This document shows positions 22,031-36,199 of a stretch of DNA of 64,000 nt, in pieces (position 1 is the stretch's first letter; the number at the start of each line of letters is the position of its first letter). Made by a program: the position numbers and the translations under genes. Source of the DNA: Polytrichum commune (lineage: Eukaryota > Streptophyta > Polytrichopsida > Polytrichales > Polytrichaceae); contig OX485803.1 in NCBI GenBank assembly GCA_950295325.1, positions 52,655,554 through 52,719,553 of the forward strand, read 5' to 3'. The notes under the pieces are model-generated. The model saw nothing but the letters and a program-made list of their open reading frames with translations. It searched no databases and was not told where the DNA came from.

Positions 22031-24102
22031 ATCAAAATCCTAGAACACACCGACAGTCATTGCGAACATCATCTTGGACCGACAAAAAATCGATCATGTT
22101 TGACCTCAAAAACAAAACTTAATGCTGTCCCTATAATTTTAGCCCTTCGACTATTCCTCGTAAAACAAACTCCCACTTCTCCATCCACTTCATACTCAAG
22201 CTGAAAATAATTGTAGCAAGATTTTGTATCTCGCACTTGTATGTTAGGAATTGTTCACAAGGAACGAGAACTCCCACAAAATGATGCGATGAAGTGTGCT
22301 CATGATTATCACATCTAGATCGATGGTGCATCTTCAAATTTGGTTTCTGTTGATGTGTTGCAACAGAAGCATTATGGAATTGCAAAGCATCGCAATGGAG
22401 CCATGCTTTGTGTAACACGTAGAGAAAATCTTAGGACATGGGGGTTACGTAGTCGAGTTGATAACGAATCTATTCAATCAAAGTTAAGAAAACATGATAA
22501 AAACTAGGTTTGCAAAAGAGTGGTGTGAAAAACCGAAGCTTTGATATTCATAAAACTTTGAAGATGTAAATAAAGGCCTTCGATTATTAAGGCTTTGGAA
22601 GGAGGACCGTATTGTGGGGACTTGAAAGGCCGGGGTGTCAGCATTGGGAGTTGGAATCATTTACAATAAAAGTTGACAAAAGTGTGTGAATTAGTGGAAA
22701 CCTAATCATGAAGGAAAGATCCCCAATTATGAGATATGTTCAAATCAACCAACATTTGAAAGCATGTGGAACATTGGGTTCAAGCGAGTCACAAGATAAA
22801 AGGGTCTTCTCCATCACAAGCTTTGACACATTGATTGCAGATTCTTTCTGCGGAAATTTTCAGATACGTTCTGGTTTCACAACCTCATGAATATCCCCTT
22901 TTGTTAACAACTTTAGGAAAAGAGGAAAAGTGAGCAAGCTTATCAATATACAATGACCCAACAGGTGATGCAAAATCGTATGCGGACTCTATCTCAAGAA
23001 AAGGTTGTTGCATGGGCATCGCCATTTTAACTTTGCACACTTATAAACACAATGCAACACAAAAGGTGTGTCATAGAAAATTACAGGAGTGTTTTTCAAT
23101 CTCATCCACTGAACTTGTGTATCGCGCTTTGAGACTTTCACACATCAAAGTAACAGGCACAATCTTAAGATAGTCATTTATTTGGTGGCCAAATCCCTTG
23201 AACTTTAGCCACATCGTGAAACCAGAACACAAAAGATATGCAATGCCCAAGGAGAATATTGTGCTTGGAAGTACTTAGGGCATGGACTAAGTTAGGGCTC
23301 ATGCCATAAAGGATAAAATTTCTGTAGATGAAATATCATACATGAAAAATATGCCATAATCAGTGTCCGGGGAGAGTTTTGGGCACGATCGGTCAAAATC
23401 CTAGTGTTTTAAGATCCAACCAGTTATAAGTTGTGATCTTTCGGGTTTTTCTTTATTATTTTGAGGTATATTCTATAGATTCCTCTATAATGATCCGTAA
23501 TTTTTCCAGAAGTCCTGAACTTCAACAAGTCATTTCTCAAGCTCATCAACCAGTTCACTTGGAACTACACTAAAAAGGATATTTAGTGTTTGATTATATT
23601 CAATGTTGTTACCATCCTACCATGCTCAACACTAATTTTCAATTCCTTGACAATTAGAGTTAGACATAAATGTGCCGCTACCTTCCCTACTGCCACCTCC
23701 CTTCTTGTGAAGCATGGATTCTACTGAACTGGGTAACACAAAATACAAACTTGTAACTTCCACATATTACCATGATATTTATTGTTTGAGTTTACATTTA
23801 ATGCTACTTACATTCATAGGGTTATTGACATTTAGTGTATGCGTTCGTATATATTGTATCAAACATTAAATATCCTTTTTTGTGTAGGGGTCAGTTCTCC
23901 CCATTTATTGGTCATAATGCTTGTGAAGGGTACCACTTGTGTCCTTGCCATCTTTTTCCAACTAAATCTTCCATTCTCAACATGTCCCATATAGAACCCC
24001 GTGGTTGGGGAAGGGAGCTCTAAATATATCTATTCTTCTCTTTTAAAACTTTTTTCCATTAGATTTTTTTATATGTTTGGTATTTTTTTAATCCATAAAT
24101 CC

Positions 24103-24430
24103 ATGCAAAAATGCCCTCCTTTCATCAAATAATTTCATCAATATTTATTTTTAATTTGATTTCACATGTTAATCCTTCACATGGTCTTCTCTTTTTACTT
24201 CTTATCTACATTGTTTTGTATGATTGGTTTTTTTCATGCACAAATTCCATGCAAAAATGTCCTCCTTTCATCATTTATTTTCCTTCAATTATTTTTATTT
24301 TTATTTATTTTTGAAATTCCCAAGACTTCACATCTTCTTCTCCTTTTAATTTATTTACATTGTCTTAATATGATTGATTTCTTTTCATCCACAAATTTCA
24401 TACAGAAATGCCCTCCTTTCATTGATTGCT
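24103..24430. repeat. Three-copy tandem repeat, ~148-bp unit
   Basis: The words ATGCAAAAATGCCCTCCTTT (24103), ATGCAAAAATGTCCTCCTTT (24249) and ATACAGAAATGCCCTCCTTT (24400) are spaced 146 and 151 bp apart. Pyrimidine-rich, AT-rich sequence lies between. Confidence 0.75.
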
Positions 24431-25244
24431 TTTCATCAAATTTAGTTTTATTTATTTTTCACATGGAGTTCATACTTGTAAACTTTAATTGATCTTCTCA
24501 AGAATTAAGCTCCAATGGATTCATAGTTTGCTCGTCCATATTCTCCTCATATGTTAATAATTTCAAACATGAACAAGTCATATTCATTATAACCTTTCAC
24601 ATCTAAGACTAGCAGTCAATAAGATGATTCATTATTGACCTTTCATATCTTCCATACCATGTTGACCTTTCAAGCATGTCCTCTTACATCCAATATCATG
24701 CCATACATGCACACATGAATTATGTACAAAATCGTTGTGTACTGTCCATGGACCAATGACATGAGATTTTCTTTGACAACACTCTAGATAAATTTAGAGA
24801 ATACATGTTTGCATGAAGAGGTCAAATTTGTCAAATTTGGTACACTAACGTCTCTAATATTATGCATGTGGCAACCAAAGTGCATGTGATATTAACGAGG
24901 TCTGTAGGGTTAATATGGATGCCTGATAATAGAGAATCAGGATAGCATGTGACACATTATGGAATAACACAAAGTCAACATTGCAATAATGATAATATAA
25001 CAATGATGACATTGTGATGTGTCACATGTGTGAGTGTGTGGTTGGAATTCTTTGATGGATTATTTTAATGTTGAAACCCATGGTATATGAGAGGTAAATG
25101 TGACAACAAGGAGGGAGATTTAAATTGAGCGCATCCCTTCCCCTAGGGTTTTGGGATATAAGAGAGGAAGCGACATTCCAAAGAGTGACATTACAGATGG
25201 TAGGGTGTACCTCTGGTAAGGTGTTGCCTTGAATGTTGTGCTAA

Positions 25245-25640
25245 GGTAAGTAGGCCTCAAATGGACAATTTTAACTCTACACCCACTTCTCGTAGGATAT
25301 GAAACACACCACTAGTGCAAGCAGATTGCCAATTCTAAATCGTGGTCATAGCCATTTTCCTTGTAATTTTTGGAGGTTGTATGAATATCTTATTCATTGT
25401 CAAAGTGAAGATTCTCATGGATATTAAATGATCATGTAGGTCCCCACAACTATGTTGACAATTGAACCAATGATTTTTTTTTAAATTTTAATTAAATTTT
25501 TTTAACAGGTCGCCCAATCTCTTTCATCAACATGTCTTTTTTGGTCTTTGTTTTCACATCCACACCTAACCACACACCCACTCCATTATAGTTGTTCGAT
25601 TAGAATATGTGACCATAAAAGGCTCGTTTACTTTCATGCA
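25245..25640. repeat. MITE family B copy
   Basis: About 390 bp related to copies at 32.55-32.90, 35.10-35.42, 45.00-45.39, 51.18-51.53 and 54.13-54.49 kb. Shared words include ACCCACTTCTCGTAGGATAT, TAAATCGTGGTCATAGCC and TCATGTAGGTCCCCACAA. The ends are weakly inverted (TTAAATGGACAC-like). The family has no coding capacity. Confidence 0.65.
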
Positions 25641-28600
25641 ATACACAAGTACCCAAATTGAGGAGAACCACGCCTTGGAGTGGACTCAGATCACCTAAGG
25701 AATTGAGCTTACAATTTTCTTTAAGATGTATCTTGAAACATCAATGCTTTTCTAAGGTTTCAATAAGAAATTGAATGCATTTACAATCGAGGCAAGTTTT
25801 GAATATAAGAAATCTAAGCTTGTTCATACCATTGTGTTCCAAAACCAAGTAGAGTAGAGGCGCCCACACTATCTACTCCCTACTCGAGGGCTTGCTTTGG
25901 CACCACGTTGTTTGACATATAAGTATGAGGACTACACACTACATATTCATAAATTTCAAGAGAGGGAATTATTGTATAAGAGTGTACCTCACTTTCATCC
26001 AACATAATAGCCATGAAATAGTTGCAACCCAAAAGCTACTTTTTAAAGTTGGTTTGACACCATGGAATTCATTTTGAGAACCCCAAATTAGTCCACTTGA
26101 GGTCATTTGAGATGAATTGACAACAAACCTATATCCCTTGGAATCCCACAAGGTCTCGTGTTCGATTCCTTGCGCCCACACTTGCCTAGCCTATCACACC
26201 TCAAACCACACCAAAATGAGCTACAAAGAAGAACGCTTGCCATGCAAACGATTGGTGGCGAAGATAGAAGCGGATCCAACTTGGGAGCAAGAATTACTAG
26301 CAAGCTCCATTTCCATAGAGCGATCCCACGCTCCTATCATGGCAAGCTTGATCACCAAGGCAAAAGCCACAAAGCAAGCCATAAACTAAAGAGTCAATGA
26401 AGCTCGCCAATGTCGTCTTGACGCTCATAAAAGACATGCTCAAGCACAAAGAGCCTTTGAAGCTCAATAATGAAGCTCAAAGAGCCAATGAAGCTCAGGT
26501 GAAGCCCAAAGCAAACACCCCCCAAAACACAAAACTTTATTTGATTTTTCCAAACATATATTTTTTTTGTGGGGGCCATTTTATTCCCTTCGAGGGATTT
26601 TTCATATATATATATGCTTATGGGCAACTTATTGTTCAAGAACATGTACGTGAATAGATTAAATGAAGGCCCCGGTTATTACTTAAGGGTATTGCAGTTG
26701 CAATATATTGAAGGATAAGTTAGGCATTACTATCCGCCATTCTTTAAGATGTTAAATGGATATTTAAAGGCTCTTGATGAATGCAATAATGGCGCATGGT
26801 AAAATTATTCTAGAAATGATTTATTTTATGTTGAACCATAAAGGCAACTTTGGTATTATGGTTTAAGCCTCTAAGCACTTCCATCGCATTCCACTAAGGG
26901 ATATTATGATTCCAAACAATTTTGTACACGCGGATCCAACTGGACTTAGGCTTCGTGATATCTATGTAAACCCATTCATCATAGACAAAGGGGTTGCAAT
27001 AAAACATACCCCATATAAGATGAAAGTCTAATGCCTATTCATTTTCGATTCGACTTTACTAGATTAATTTGGGGTCTCTTAATTAAATTTAATACATTAA
27101 AACTCGTCATTAATTTCCAGACTATAGAATAGTTCAATGCATTTTCACCTCGTTCCTAATGAACGAGTTTACGTAGACACTATGAATCCTTGGCCACCCT
27201 TGAAGTGACTCGTGTCTTGATGTTTTATTATTGCGATCATTTTAAAAGATTGACTTTAGCTCCTCTCCATACTTACTATACAATAATAGGTACATTGGGT
27301 AGCCGAGACCACTTTCATTTCCAGCCCAAGTTGGGATCACAACTTAGGGCTTCACTTTAGGTATGAACTACTCTTTGTGTCCTCCACTTGACGGAGAGAG
27401 GGACTTATTGCATACAGTCTAATCCCAATAATACAACACTTGATAATACAACACCTTGATTATAAGACGTATTTTTCGTTGACCAAACTTTTTAGTGTTA
27501 ACTTACCCTGATATTACGACTATGACGATCGTAATACAATATTTTTATGCCCAATTTGTTATATAGTAGAGGTAGTTGATGTTTGCATGCAGTGGGACCC
27601 ACACTAAGGATTTGCTTGGGATTGGGAGCACATGGTGAATTTATCAATGGGTTGACTTAAGTTGACTCAAGTCAATTGTTTTAAACTTTGGTTTCAAAAC
27701 ATAGGTTGCACTTTTGAGTCTTTGAGTTCGGGTGAAGGATAATGGGTTTAGGGGTTGTTGGATTTGCAATATAGAATTTTGAAGTTGTTGATTTCTCTTC
27801 TTGATTCAAAATATATCCTCACACTTGAATATCGCATTTGTTTAAATTGGAAATTTTAGTCCTTGTTGATTTATACTCCTAGATTTGCCCAGGCTCCTCT
27901 TCAATTTCTTGGCTCTGAAGGTAATGGTAGTTTTGAGTGGCGGATGCTTTTCATTTTGGTCATAATTTCAACAATTTCAATGTTGATGACCACATCGGTA
28001 CACAAAACAACTTGCACACAATTTGGTAAGCACTGACCTCCTCTACACTGGTTATGGCACCCGAAGATGTTACATTATAGATGAGACTAATTTATTTTAT
28101 CAAGCCCAACCAAACAAAACATTGAGCGCAAGGAAAAGTTCGTGGGTGCAAAATTCATAAGGACTGTCTTACTCCTGCTCTTGTTGTAAACACAACATGC
28201 ATTGACAAATCCCTCTCTCCGTCAAGTCAATCCCTCACTGGTTGTGGTAGGCTGTAGACATTGGTAATGTGTTTGAGCGAACTTTTGGCTTCAAAAATTC
28301 ACAATTATTTCAATATAAGGAATAAAATTACCAAAAAAATTGCAGTTCTCCCAATTTCTATCTTCCTACACGAGAAAATTAGCACCACCTTATACTTCTC
28401 CAAATCTGGAGCAAAATCTCTTAAGTGATCGGTTATGGGCGCTCTTCTCTACCCTCATGAAAGTTTTGACACCTATCGTAACCAAGCATTAGAGTTTAGA
28501 TGACTGGTTATGGGTAAACCTAGAGTTCGACCACGTGTTAACCCTAACTTTACCACTTCGAAATTTGTTGCAGTTCCATATTCATGAGAAAAAAATGAAA

Positions 28601-29143
28601 TTTTTGAGCGTTCTCCTTAGAATTTGTTTCTCTTTGCAAGAAAAATGATTCCCCACTATTACTCCTCCTAAACAGATGCAAAGTCTTATTTTATTATGTT
28701 ATAGATACCTCAACCTTAGGCAGCAAATTGATGAAAAATAATTATATCTGCATGACTTGGTTAAGACTACTAATGGAATCAGAAGGTGATCATTTGGTTC
28801 ACATACGAATACCCAGAACCAACACAATGTACAACATCTTACATTTGAGGGTTCAAAAGTCCAACTGTGGTACAAAGTGTTGGTTTTGGTATATCTTCAA
28901 CATCTCACAAGATTGAAATAAATATTTACATGGCTCTGCATATATTGGGAGGGACAGCCTGCACACAAACCTTAAGGTCAAGGACAATTTCAAACTCCAA
29001 CAGCCACAACAGACTAGTACAAACGAAAGACTCAAAATTCTTTTTTCTTCTTCTCAAGTGAGTGATGTACATTCTTGGCCTCCAGTGACACAATAAGGAG
29101 AGTAGAAGGTAGACATCATAAATGGTGATGAGCCTGGCATCAA

Positions 29144-32100
29144 TTATGCCTGTTTTTGTGGTGCCACAACAATTTCAGGCCTCCAAAACTGTTTTGTTGC
29201 AACAAAAACCCTCTCTCTACCCGTTGATCCTGGTTCACTATCGTATAAATCAAACTTCCACTGGAGTGCTTTGGCGACCTTAGACACCCTGGCAAGCATA
29301 GTGGGTGTATCACGGATCAGAACTGTTCCTTTGGGTCGTAAAATTCGGTCCATCTCAACCATTACTTCTGCCAATGTGCACCTGCGCATTTGATCTGAAA
29401 TGTCAGGTACCTCATTTGCATAAATAAAAAGAAAAAAGAGGGTAATAAATGTTCATACCCAACGATCCAAATATGAATTGATTAGAATTGTATCATGCCC
29501 CATCTGACAATATTACTACCAAAGCTACCAAATTACTAAATACCTCCCAGGAAACACAAAATAGAATTGAAGCAGACCTTTTTTGTAAGGTGGTGAAAGC
29601 TTGTAGTGAAGCCACATGAATTAAATCATATGTACGTGGATATGTTGAAAATGCCTCACACCTGCATAGACGGAAATAACTAAATTGAGCAGGCAAAATA
29701 CAAGTCTTTGACAGATCCAGGAAATCTACAACTAAAAACAGCTTCAGAGTATTTCTTAAACTACTTCAACCACACAACAGTTTATTGCAAGGACAAGAAA
29801 AAAGCATCACGTTATGAAGCACATTTCCAACATTCTCTGTTCTTTGGAAAATTTTCATGACTTACCAGTCATGAACAACTCCAAGGAGTCCTCTGTCATA
29901 AATTGTGGTTAGTGTGTTAGGTCCAAAAGCTGGAACCACATTCATCACCCAGATTGAGTCGTTGGTAGTCATCAGATTAGCTGCGAAGCTTCCATATCCT
30001 GCATTCATGTCCATCACATTTCGGTACAATGGAGGTGCAATTTTTATCTTCAATGTCTGCAAAATTACACATGCCACCAAACACAGTTAAGTTCTTACCT
30101 CACCATAAGCCAATAAATAGAGTATAAGTTGTTCGTATTGTCTACTGGAAAATATTTATCAGTGAGCACTTGATATTTTAAGCTAAAAGTGTCAAAAGTG
30201 ACCCTATCTAGATTAACCCATTTGTCATATGCATTATTCCAATTGGGGCATATACATATAGGAAAATTGAATTATGGGAGAAATTATCTCATATAAATGA
30301 CCTAATCTCAAATACACACCACCTACATCTAATCACCGTTGTCACATGTGACTTTTTAGTAGGTTGTGCTAAACATGACTTCAGTATTAAAGAACACATA
30401 AAATAAGATTTCAACACTTGTTCGGGGTTTGTAAAATTTGTCATGTATCTTATATCAACACACCCTTGGTCCTTTAATGGTTAAAGCATTAAGGCATAGA
30501 TGAGGCCCCCTACAACCAACTAACCTCTTTGTAGTATCGGAGTCGTCTTCTCCACCTCCTTGTGTCCTTATCAAACTGAAAACTGTCTCCATTCAGAACT
30601 TGCAATAGCCGCTTAGGGACAGTTTCGAGGCGTTTCTGCCAATGGAGTGACCTGGATATTAAGTTGTCAGCAGCATTGACCGCTCGAGGGGCAATGCATT
30701 CCCCTAGTCGAACAGACCTGCAACATTTTATAAACAGGGTCTTTAAGTGAACTTACAAGTTTCACCTCAAAAAAACACTAAAGAGCATATAAGTTTCCTT
30801 TACCTCAATTGGACTTTTCCTTGGGAGTTGGTCTCCTACAACTTTCCATTGGTTATTTTGCATACAACATCTGTAGTTTCTTTCCACTTGTGATGCATGC
30901 TTGGAGAAATGTCTAAATTGAATGAAGAGCAACCTATTTCCATTCATTGAGGGCCAAACTCAAATTAGCACCTCTCAGCATGCCAAAATGAGTGACCCTC
31001 AATAAACCAATATAGAATGTGCTTCGCTCAAACCTCCACACTACCTCCAAGGATGAACCAAAAACTTACCAAACATGGAAGGTTTGTATGCGAAACAACC
31101 AGCCCCCACCGAAAAGTCCCTTTGAATAAGAGGATAACTCTATTTTCTAGGTCCTTATTACCGAACAAAAGGATTCACACACCTTTGTAACAGTTAAGGT
31201 TCTACTGTCAATGTAACCTTACCTTCTTAAGGCAATAAAGATAGCACATTTTGTCTTGATATTCTAAGACCTAGAGCTTTTAGTTAGTCAATATGGTACA
31301 GAGCACCAAAGTACATGATCAACAGGACATTTTGGAGTAAAAAAAACACTGACCAAGCATTGTCGGGGTCATCATCCTTGCAGGAAGACAACATGTAATT
31401 CACATTCACGCATGATGCATTCATCGGCTTTTTCCAGATTGCTGTTTTGTCATCAATTGCAACTGGTGCAAAACACAATTTCTCTACAATAAGTTCCTGA
31501 AGAAGCTCAAAATCTCTCTCTTTTCCCACCCAGTTCACTGGTGGCCCTGATAGTACAAAGTAGCCGCCAGGTCGTAGTAACCGGTCCATCTCCACCAAGT
31601 AAGAGCCATCTGCAAAAAACCATCTGTCAATTTCAGTTATCATTGTGCATTTTGCTCACTTGGTATTTCTATCTCTTCCTGCTTCTGCATCTCCATCTCA
31701 TGCATTCAAATATGCAAAGTTGTACCTCCAAAAGGTAGAATCTGCTTCTCACTATCAAAATGAATTTGGATTGATCATTTAACTCATCCAGAACCTCCAA
31801 TTTAGTAACTACGTCACAATTACGTAAGCTGCACAAAACCTGAAGCCCAAAATGACTTTTGGTATGGAGCTGGTTGAATTGCATACAATACCTTCCACAT
31901 TCAGTAAGTTTTAGGCACATCCTTGGAGGTAGTGTGGAGGTTTGGACAAAAAACATTCCATATTGGTTCATTGAGGGTCCAACCCAGTTTGGCATGCCAA
32001 GAGGTGCTAAAATGACTTTGACCCCCAATGAACCGAAAAAGTTGCTCTTGATTTAAATTCAAACACTGCCTCTGAGCATGCATCACAAGTGGAAAATTGT

Positions 32101-34722
32101 TTACTCATTTTGTGAAAACCAACCAATGAAAATCCATGGGGGACCAACTCCCTACAAAAAATGTCCCATTGAGTTAAAGGACAACTCTTATCCTTTAAAC
32201 TGAAGTGATGGAGGTGGATTTATGCCTACAAGTCAGCAATTGAGAAGGTGAAGCAAAAAGAAGCATACTGTATGCAGTAAACTGAACTTGGCAGTGTGAG
32301 CAGTGCACGACATCATATGAAGATGAGGGAAAAGGAAGTCGTTGTGTTCCAAGCATGCCCACAAAAGCTGGCAGCCCTCGCTCCAAAGCAAATTGAATTT
32401 GTGCCTTGAAAGAGTCACGTGGTGCAACAGACATTGTGACCACATCCTTGCTCAACAAACTTGCAGCAAAGCTGGCAACCTGCAAGAATTAGACCCTCAC
32501 TATCAACACAAGCAATAAATAGATTGAAGATTAATACAGACACTTAAGATAAGTGGGTGTTAAATGGACACTTTTAGCTCAGCACCCACTTCTCATAGGA
32601 TTTAAAAACCCATTGCAAATAGTGTGAGATGATTTACAAATCTAAATCATGGCCGTAGCCATGTTTCTCCTCATAGTTTTTGGAGGTCATTTAATATCTC
32701 GTCAACTATCAAAGTGAGGTTTCTCAAACTCATTAAATGATCATATAGGTCCCTGCAATTATGTTGACTATTGAGCCTAGAATGCTTAACAAGTTCTTAG
32801 CACGTAGTCCAATCTCTTTTAAACACATGCCTTTTTGGTTATAGATACACGCCTAAGAACTCACCCCTCAAATATAGGTGTCTGATAAAGAAATTAACTG
32901 AGTAAGGCCCACAATACCTTAGTGCAAAAATACCATGACTCAAAGAAAAGATCACAACAGCAAGTCCATCAATTGAAGCTCAGTTATGTGTTGATCACAA
33001 GGTCTTTTTAGTTCAGATTGAGGGTTGAAGAGCATGGTATGACTGTACCCCACAGCCTATATCAAGCACCGTGCGCACAGAATTAGTTCCAAAAGGAATG
33101 AACTTTCCCAGCTTCTCAATATAACCGTCTGCTCCTTCTGGAAATGAAGTACCACCACCAGGGAAGACAAAATAGTCGCCCTCTTGAACCATCCAACCTT
33201 GATCTGATTTGAGTGTTGCTATCTTGGCGTGTGGTGTATTGTTGAACCATATCTGACAGGAAAGGTATGAAAAAAAAAAATTATATTCCTCAGATTGAGC
33301 TTTTTCTTAATGAATATCAATTTCACACCATCCTCTCTTCCCCTCCCCCCCCCCCCCCCCCCACACACACACAAAAACTATTTGCGCAATGTGACAAAAC
33401 TTGGCTGCAGAAGAAGAACACAATGCAGAGGAGGGGAAAAGAGACCTTCTGAAGACTCTCTGGCCATCGTACAGGTATTTGGTAGTCTGAAGGAGGGGGA
33501 ATTAGACACCTCAACTTCTCTTCGAAAGATGGGCAATGGCGTTCTCGATAATAATTGCGCTCCTTGGAGAAAAGTTTGGCTCGCTTGGGATCATGGCAGG
33601 GCATAATATCAGCTAGCCGAATTGGACAAGATTCAATAAGCATGCCATTTTCTACCTGCTCCCAAAAACCTGAAGCAGACATCAGTCAGGTGATGACATT
33701 GATCTTGAATTACAGAATAAAGATGGATCACAGATCCTAACTTAGCTGTGATCACAGATCACAGATAAGAAAATTGCATTCAGTAATTCCCAGTAAACAG
33801 ACTTTTCATCCAGAGTTGCAGTTGGCATCTGTTTGGTAACTCAATGTTTCAAACCTACCGTCGTCAACTGTTCAAGACTTCATCAACTGCAGTTTTTGGA
33901 TCTTTTTTATTATTATTATATGCAAGAATGCTACATGTTCTGAAGCATAAATCCATATCAAATAAATAACAGATAAATTCCAATTGACCTTCTGGCTCTC
34001 TGTAATCAAGAGCATGTGCTTGACTAATAATTGGTCACTGACTAATTTCTACCATGTAGGGGACTTTCAAGTAGATAAACATTCAAGTTCTACAGTTATC
34101 CTCTAACTCAACATGTCTTTTTGTCAGGAGTTGGTTGTTTTGCACATAACATGTTCCATGTTTGGTAATTTTTGGTGCATGCGTGGAGGTTGGAACAATA
34201 GAATATTCTATATCAGTTCATTGACGTTCAAACTCATTTTGGCATGCCAAGAGGTGCTAAAATGAGCAAGGCCCTGAATGAACTGAATAAGGTTGCTCTA
34301 CATTCAAAATCAAACACTACTTCCAAGCATGCACCCACAAGTGAAAAGGAATTATTGATAGTGTATGCAAAACAACCCATGGTATATCATAAGAGACCAA
34401 ATCCCAACTAAAAGTCCTATTGAGTTAAAGGATAGTACTCCTATTTGACACATTTATGGATGATGATTGCAACAAACACAAAAAAAAAAACATTGCAAAA
34501 TGCATGTTATCAACAGAACAATAACTGACCAGAGCTCAAAGGATCTGCCTGATCCGCCACATGGAGATACCGTTCACCCGAGGCAGCCAACGAGTCTCCC
34601 AGAGATGTAAATATGAGGACAAAAAGAACAAACATTCCAGTCATAATTGTGAAGCTCACAAGGTCGAGCAGTTTCCATTGCCTCACGAGCGGCAGCCTTT
34701 TCCTTTGTGGTGTTGTACCCAT
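29144..34722 (-). CDS. QUA3: QUA3/PMT13-like Golgi pectin methyltransferase, complete
   Basis: Nine coding exons: 34722-34530, 33669-33446, 33252-33049, 32479-32269, 31609-31354, 30717-30525, 30056-29866, 29661-29578 and 29381-29144. All junctions are GT-AG and in phase, giving 597 residues, close to the ~600 of Arabidopsis QUA3 (PMT13). A short basic N-terminus precedes one membrane anchor (about residues 14-36, ending [12 protein letters not shown]), a type II Golgi topology. The SAM-binding motif [11 protein letters not shown] spans the exon 3/4 junction. Other family marks are [68 protein letters not shown] and [18 protein letters not shown]3 is reported to methyl-esterify homogalacturonan; substrate here is inferred from the family. 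For the last exon I chose the acceptor at GCGCAG, because the one 12 bases upstream breaks the frame. Confidence 0.9.
30797..31145. repeat. MITE family A copy in a QUA3-like intron
   Basis: It lies in the intron between exons 5 and 6. One side carries CCTTTACCTCAATTGGAC and the other a GGATAACTC end. The central words AATGAAGAGCAACCTATTTC and CATTCATTGAGGGCCAAACT are shared with the 46.9-kb copy. Confidence 0.7.
31850..32190. repeat. MITE family A copy in a QUA3-like intron
   Basis: It lies between exons 4 and 5. The right end CCCATTGAGTTAAAGGACAA is clear, and the left end is degraded. The palindromic centre reads GGTTCATTGAGGGTCC and later GACCCCCAATGAACC. Confidence 0.75.
32545..32900. 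repeat. MITE family B copy in a QUA3-like intron
   Basis: Between exons 3 and 4, in the same orientation as the 25.2-kb copy. Shared words include AGCACCCACTTCTCATAGGA, TAAATCATGGCCGTAGCC and TCATATAGGTCCCTGCAA. Confidence 0.7.
34095..34440. repeat. MITE family A copy in QUA3-like intron 1
   Basis: The best-preserved ends of the family: AGTTATCCTCTAACTCAAC on the left and TTGAGTTAAAGGATAGTACT on the right, inverted. It lies between coding exons 1 and 2. Confidence 0.8.
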
Positions 34723-34987
34723 CTCACTTTACTTCTCCTATCTGATCAAATTTGATGTTCTTTTGCTTGGTCTTTCTTTTGCTCAGCTGCATGAAATTCG
34801 AGCCATGGGATCCATTACTGGACTCTTCTTGTGAACCCTCAGAAACTGAGGACTTAGAATTTTACAAATTGATCAGGTCTACAGTTCCCGTACCATCCAA
34901 AATATGTTCTACCCATAATCACTTTCTGTCCCATATTATTGATAACCCTCCTTTGCTATACTCCATCTCCTTTGACGTTGAGGCAGC
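34723..34987 (-). promoter_or_regulatory. 5'-untranslated part of the first coding exon of the QUA3-like gene
   Basis: On the minus strand a splice acceptor (TGTGTTTAG) precedes 34987, and about 265 bases lead to the ATG at 34722. This implies an intron in the 5' leader, running back to the donor at 36439/36438. Inferred from splice signals only. Confidence 0.5.
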
Positions 34988-35099
34988 CTAAACACATAAG
35001 CCACACAAGATTAGGTCATAAATATCAGCAAAATGCAGAAAAGCAGGTAAATTAAGCAGGCATTTCATGGTTATTCTTTTTCTAAGCAAACAGCTATAT

Positions 35100-35420
35100 T
35101 TGAATGGTGTGTGGTTAGGTGTGGGTGTAAGAACAAACACCAAAAAGGCATCATGTGTTTAAAAAAGATTGCACTTCGTGCCCAAAATTTGTCAACCATT
35201 CTAGGCTCAATAGTCAACATAATCGGGGGGACCTATATGATCATTTGATGTTCATGAGAATCTTAACTTTGACAATGAATAAAGATATTTATATGAGCTC
35301 CAAAAATTATGAAGAAAATGGAATTGCCAATAACTTCGCACTGAATGCGTGTTTCGCAAACCGCAAGAAGTGGGTACAGAGCTAAAAGTGTCCATTTAGG
35401 GCCCACTTACCTTAGCCCAG
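35100..35420. repeat. MITE family B copy in the leader intron of the QUA3-like gene
   Basis: Inverted relative to the copy at 32.55 kb and parallel to 51.18 kb. Shared words include GTGTGGTTAGGTGTG, TCTAGGCTCAATAGTCAACA and AGCTAAAAGTGTCCATTTAG. Confidence 0.75.
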
Positions 35421-36199
35421 AGGTGGCTTTGAGGACTCCTAATAACAAGAGGCACTTCAGTACAAGATGCAAGTGGAAGTGCAACAATTTTCACTACATG
35501 AACTAGCATTTGCAACAACCACTAGAGACAAAGCAATGATTAGATAGTGGCTTAAAAGCCATGGATGTGTGCAGACTGTGAAAGCACAGGCACCAGGAGG
35601 CAGTAGCTTAGAATTGGCAAATTACTGGCAAAAAACCTTCTCAAGGTTCACAAACCTTTGTCCTTGTTGATGATACAAACTCACACGTCCATTTTGTTTG
35701 TCAATTTGCTGTAGCGCCAACTTCAAGAAAAAAAATCTCCCTGTACAAGAACATGAGGATCTGTAAAGGGAAGGGAACTGGCCTCATTCCATGTTTGATC
35801 CTGCCAGAGGATCAAATATCAACAACTAGTAGACAGACAAGACACAACACGACAACACAAAAATCAGTAAACCTAATGGCATTTAAGTGACATAAATCAA
35901 TCAGGCTCAGTAACCAAACGAAGCAGCCAAAAGAAGAAATTTCTGGCCAAGAATGACCCCACAAACAGCATGGGTAAGGTTTTATGAACTGCAAATTTCA
36001 TCAAGCCTGCTTCATCTCCTTTAAACAAGAAACCACATCAACCCCAACACAGTTCAGTTACGTAACCCAGATAGGAAATGAGGTGTGGACTTCATCAACC
36101 AACTGAAATTTTACCCCGGTAATTCAAAGATTCATGCAAACAGACAAGATGACCTGGATTCTCAAAAAAAACTCAGAACAGGAGCTTGGAAAAATAAAC

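Larger units (their letters stand above)
22031..28900. other. Gene-poor repeat region
   Basis: No gene is supported. It holds a 220-bp segment at about 23355-23570 that recurs at 56125-56345, a MITE-like piece at 23570-23700 matching 59580-59705 inverted, a three-copy array at 24100-24425, a MITE family B copy at about 25245-25635, and a GAAGCTCAA-type microrepeat at 26400-26510. Everything else is anonymous AT-rich DNA. Its end is taken as the approximate 3' side of the QUA3-like gene. Confidence 0.5.

Noticed and set aside
26140-26185. B-box-like GTTCGATTCC suggesting a tRNA or SINE
   Set aside because: No matching A box at a proper distance and no cloverleaf could be drawn.
29381-29393. 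Upstream acceptor (CATTTCAG) for the last QUA3-like exon
   Set aside because: Using it shifts the frame out of [12 protein letters not shown]; the acceptor 12 bases further gives an exact in-phase join.
33341-33372. Long C run followed by CA repeats in a QUA3-like intron
   Set aside because: A simple microsatellite; its exact length may be a sequencing artefact.
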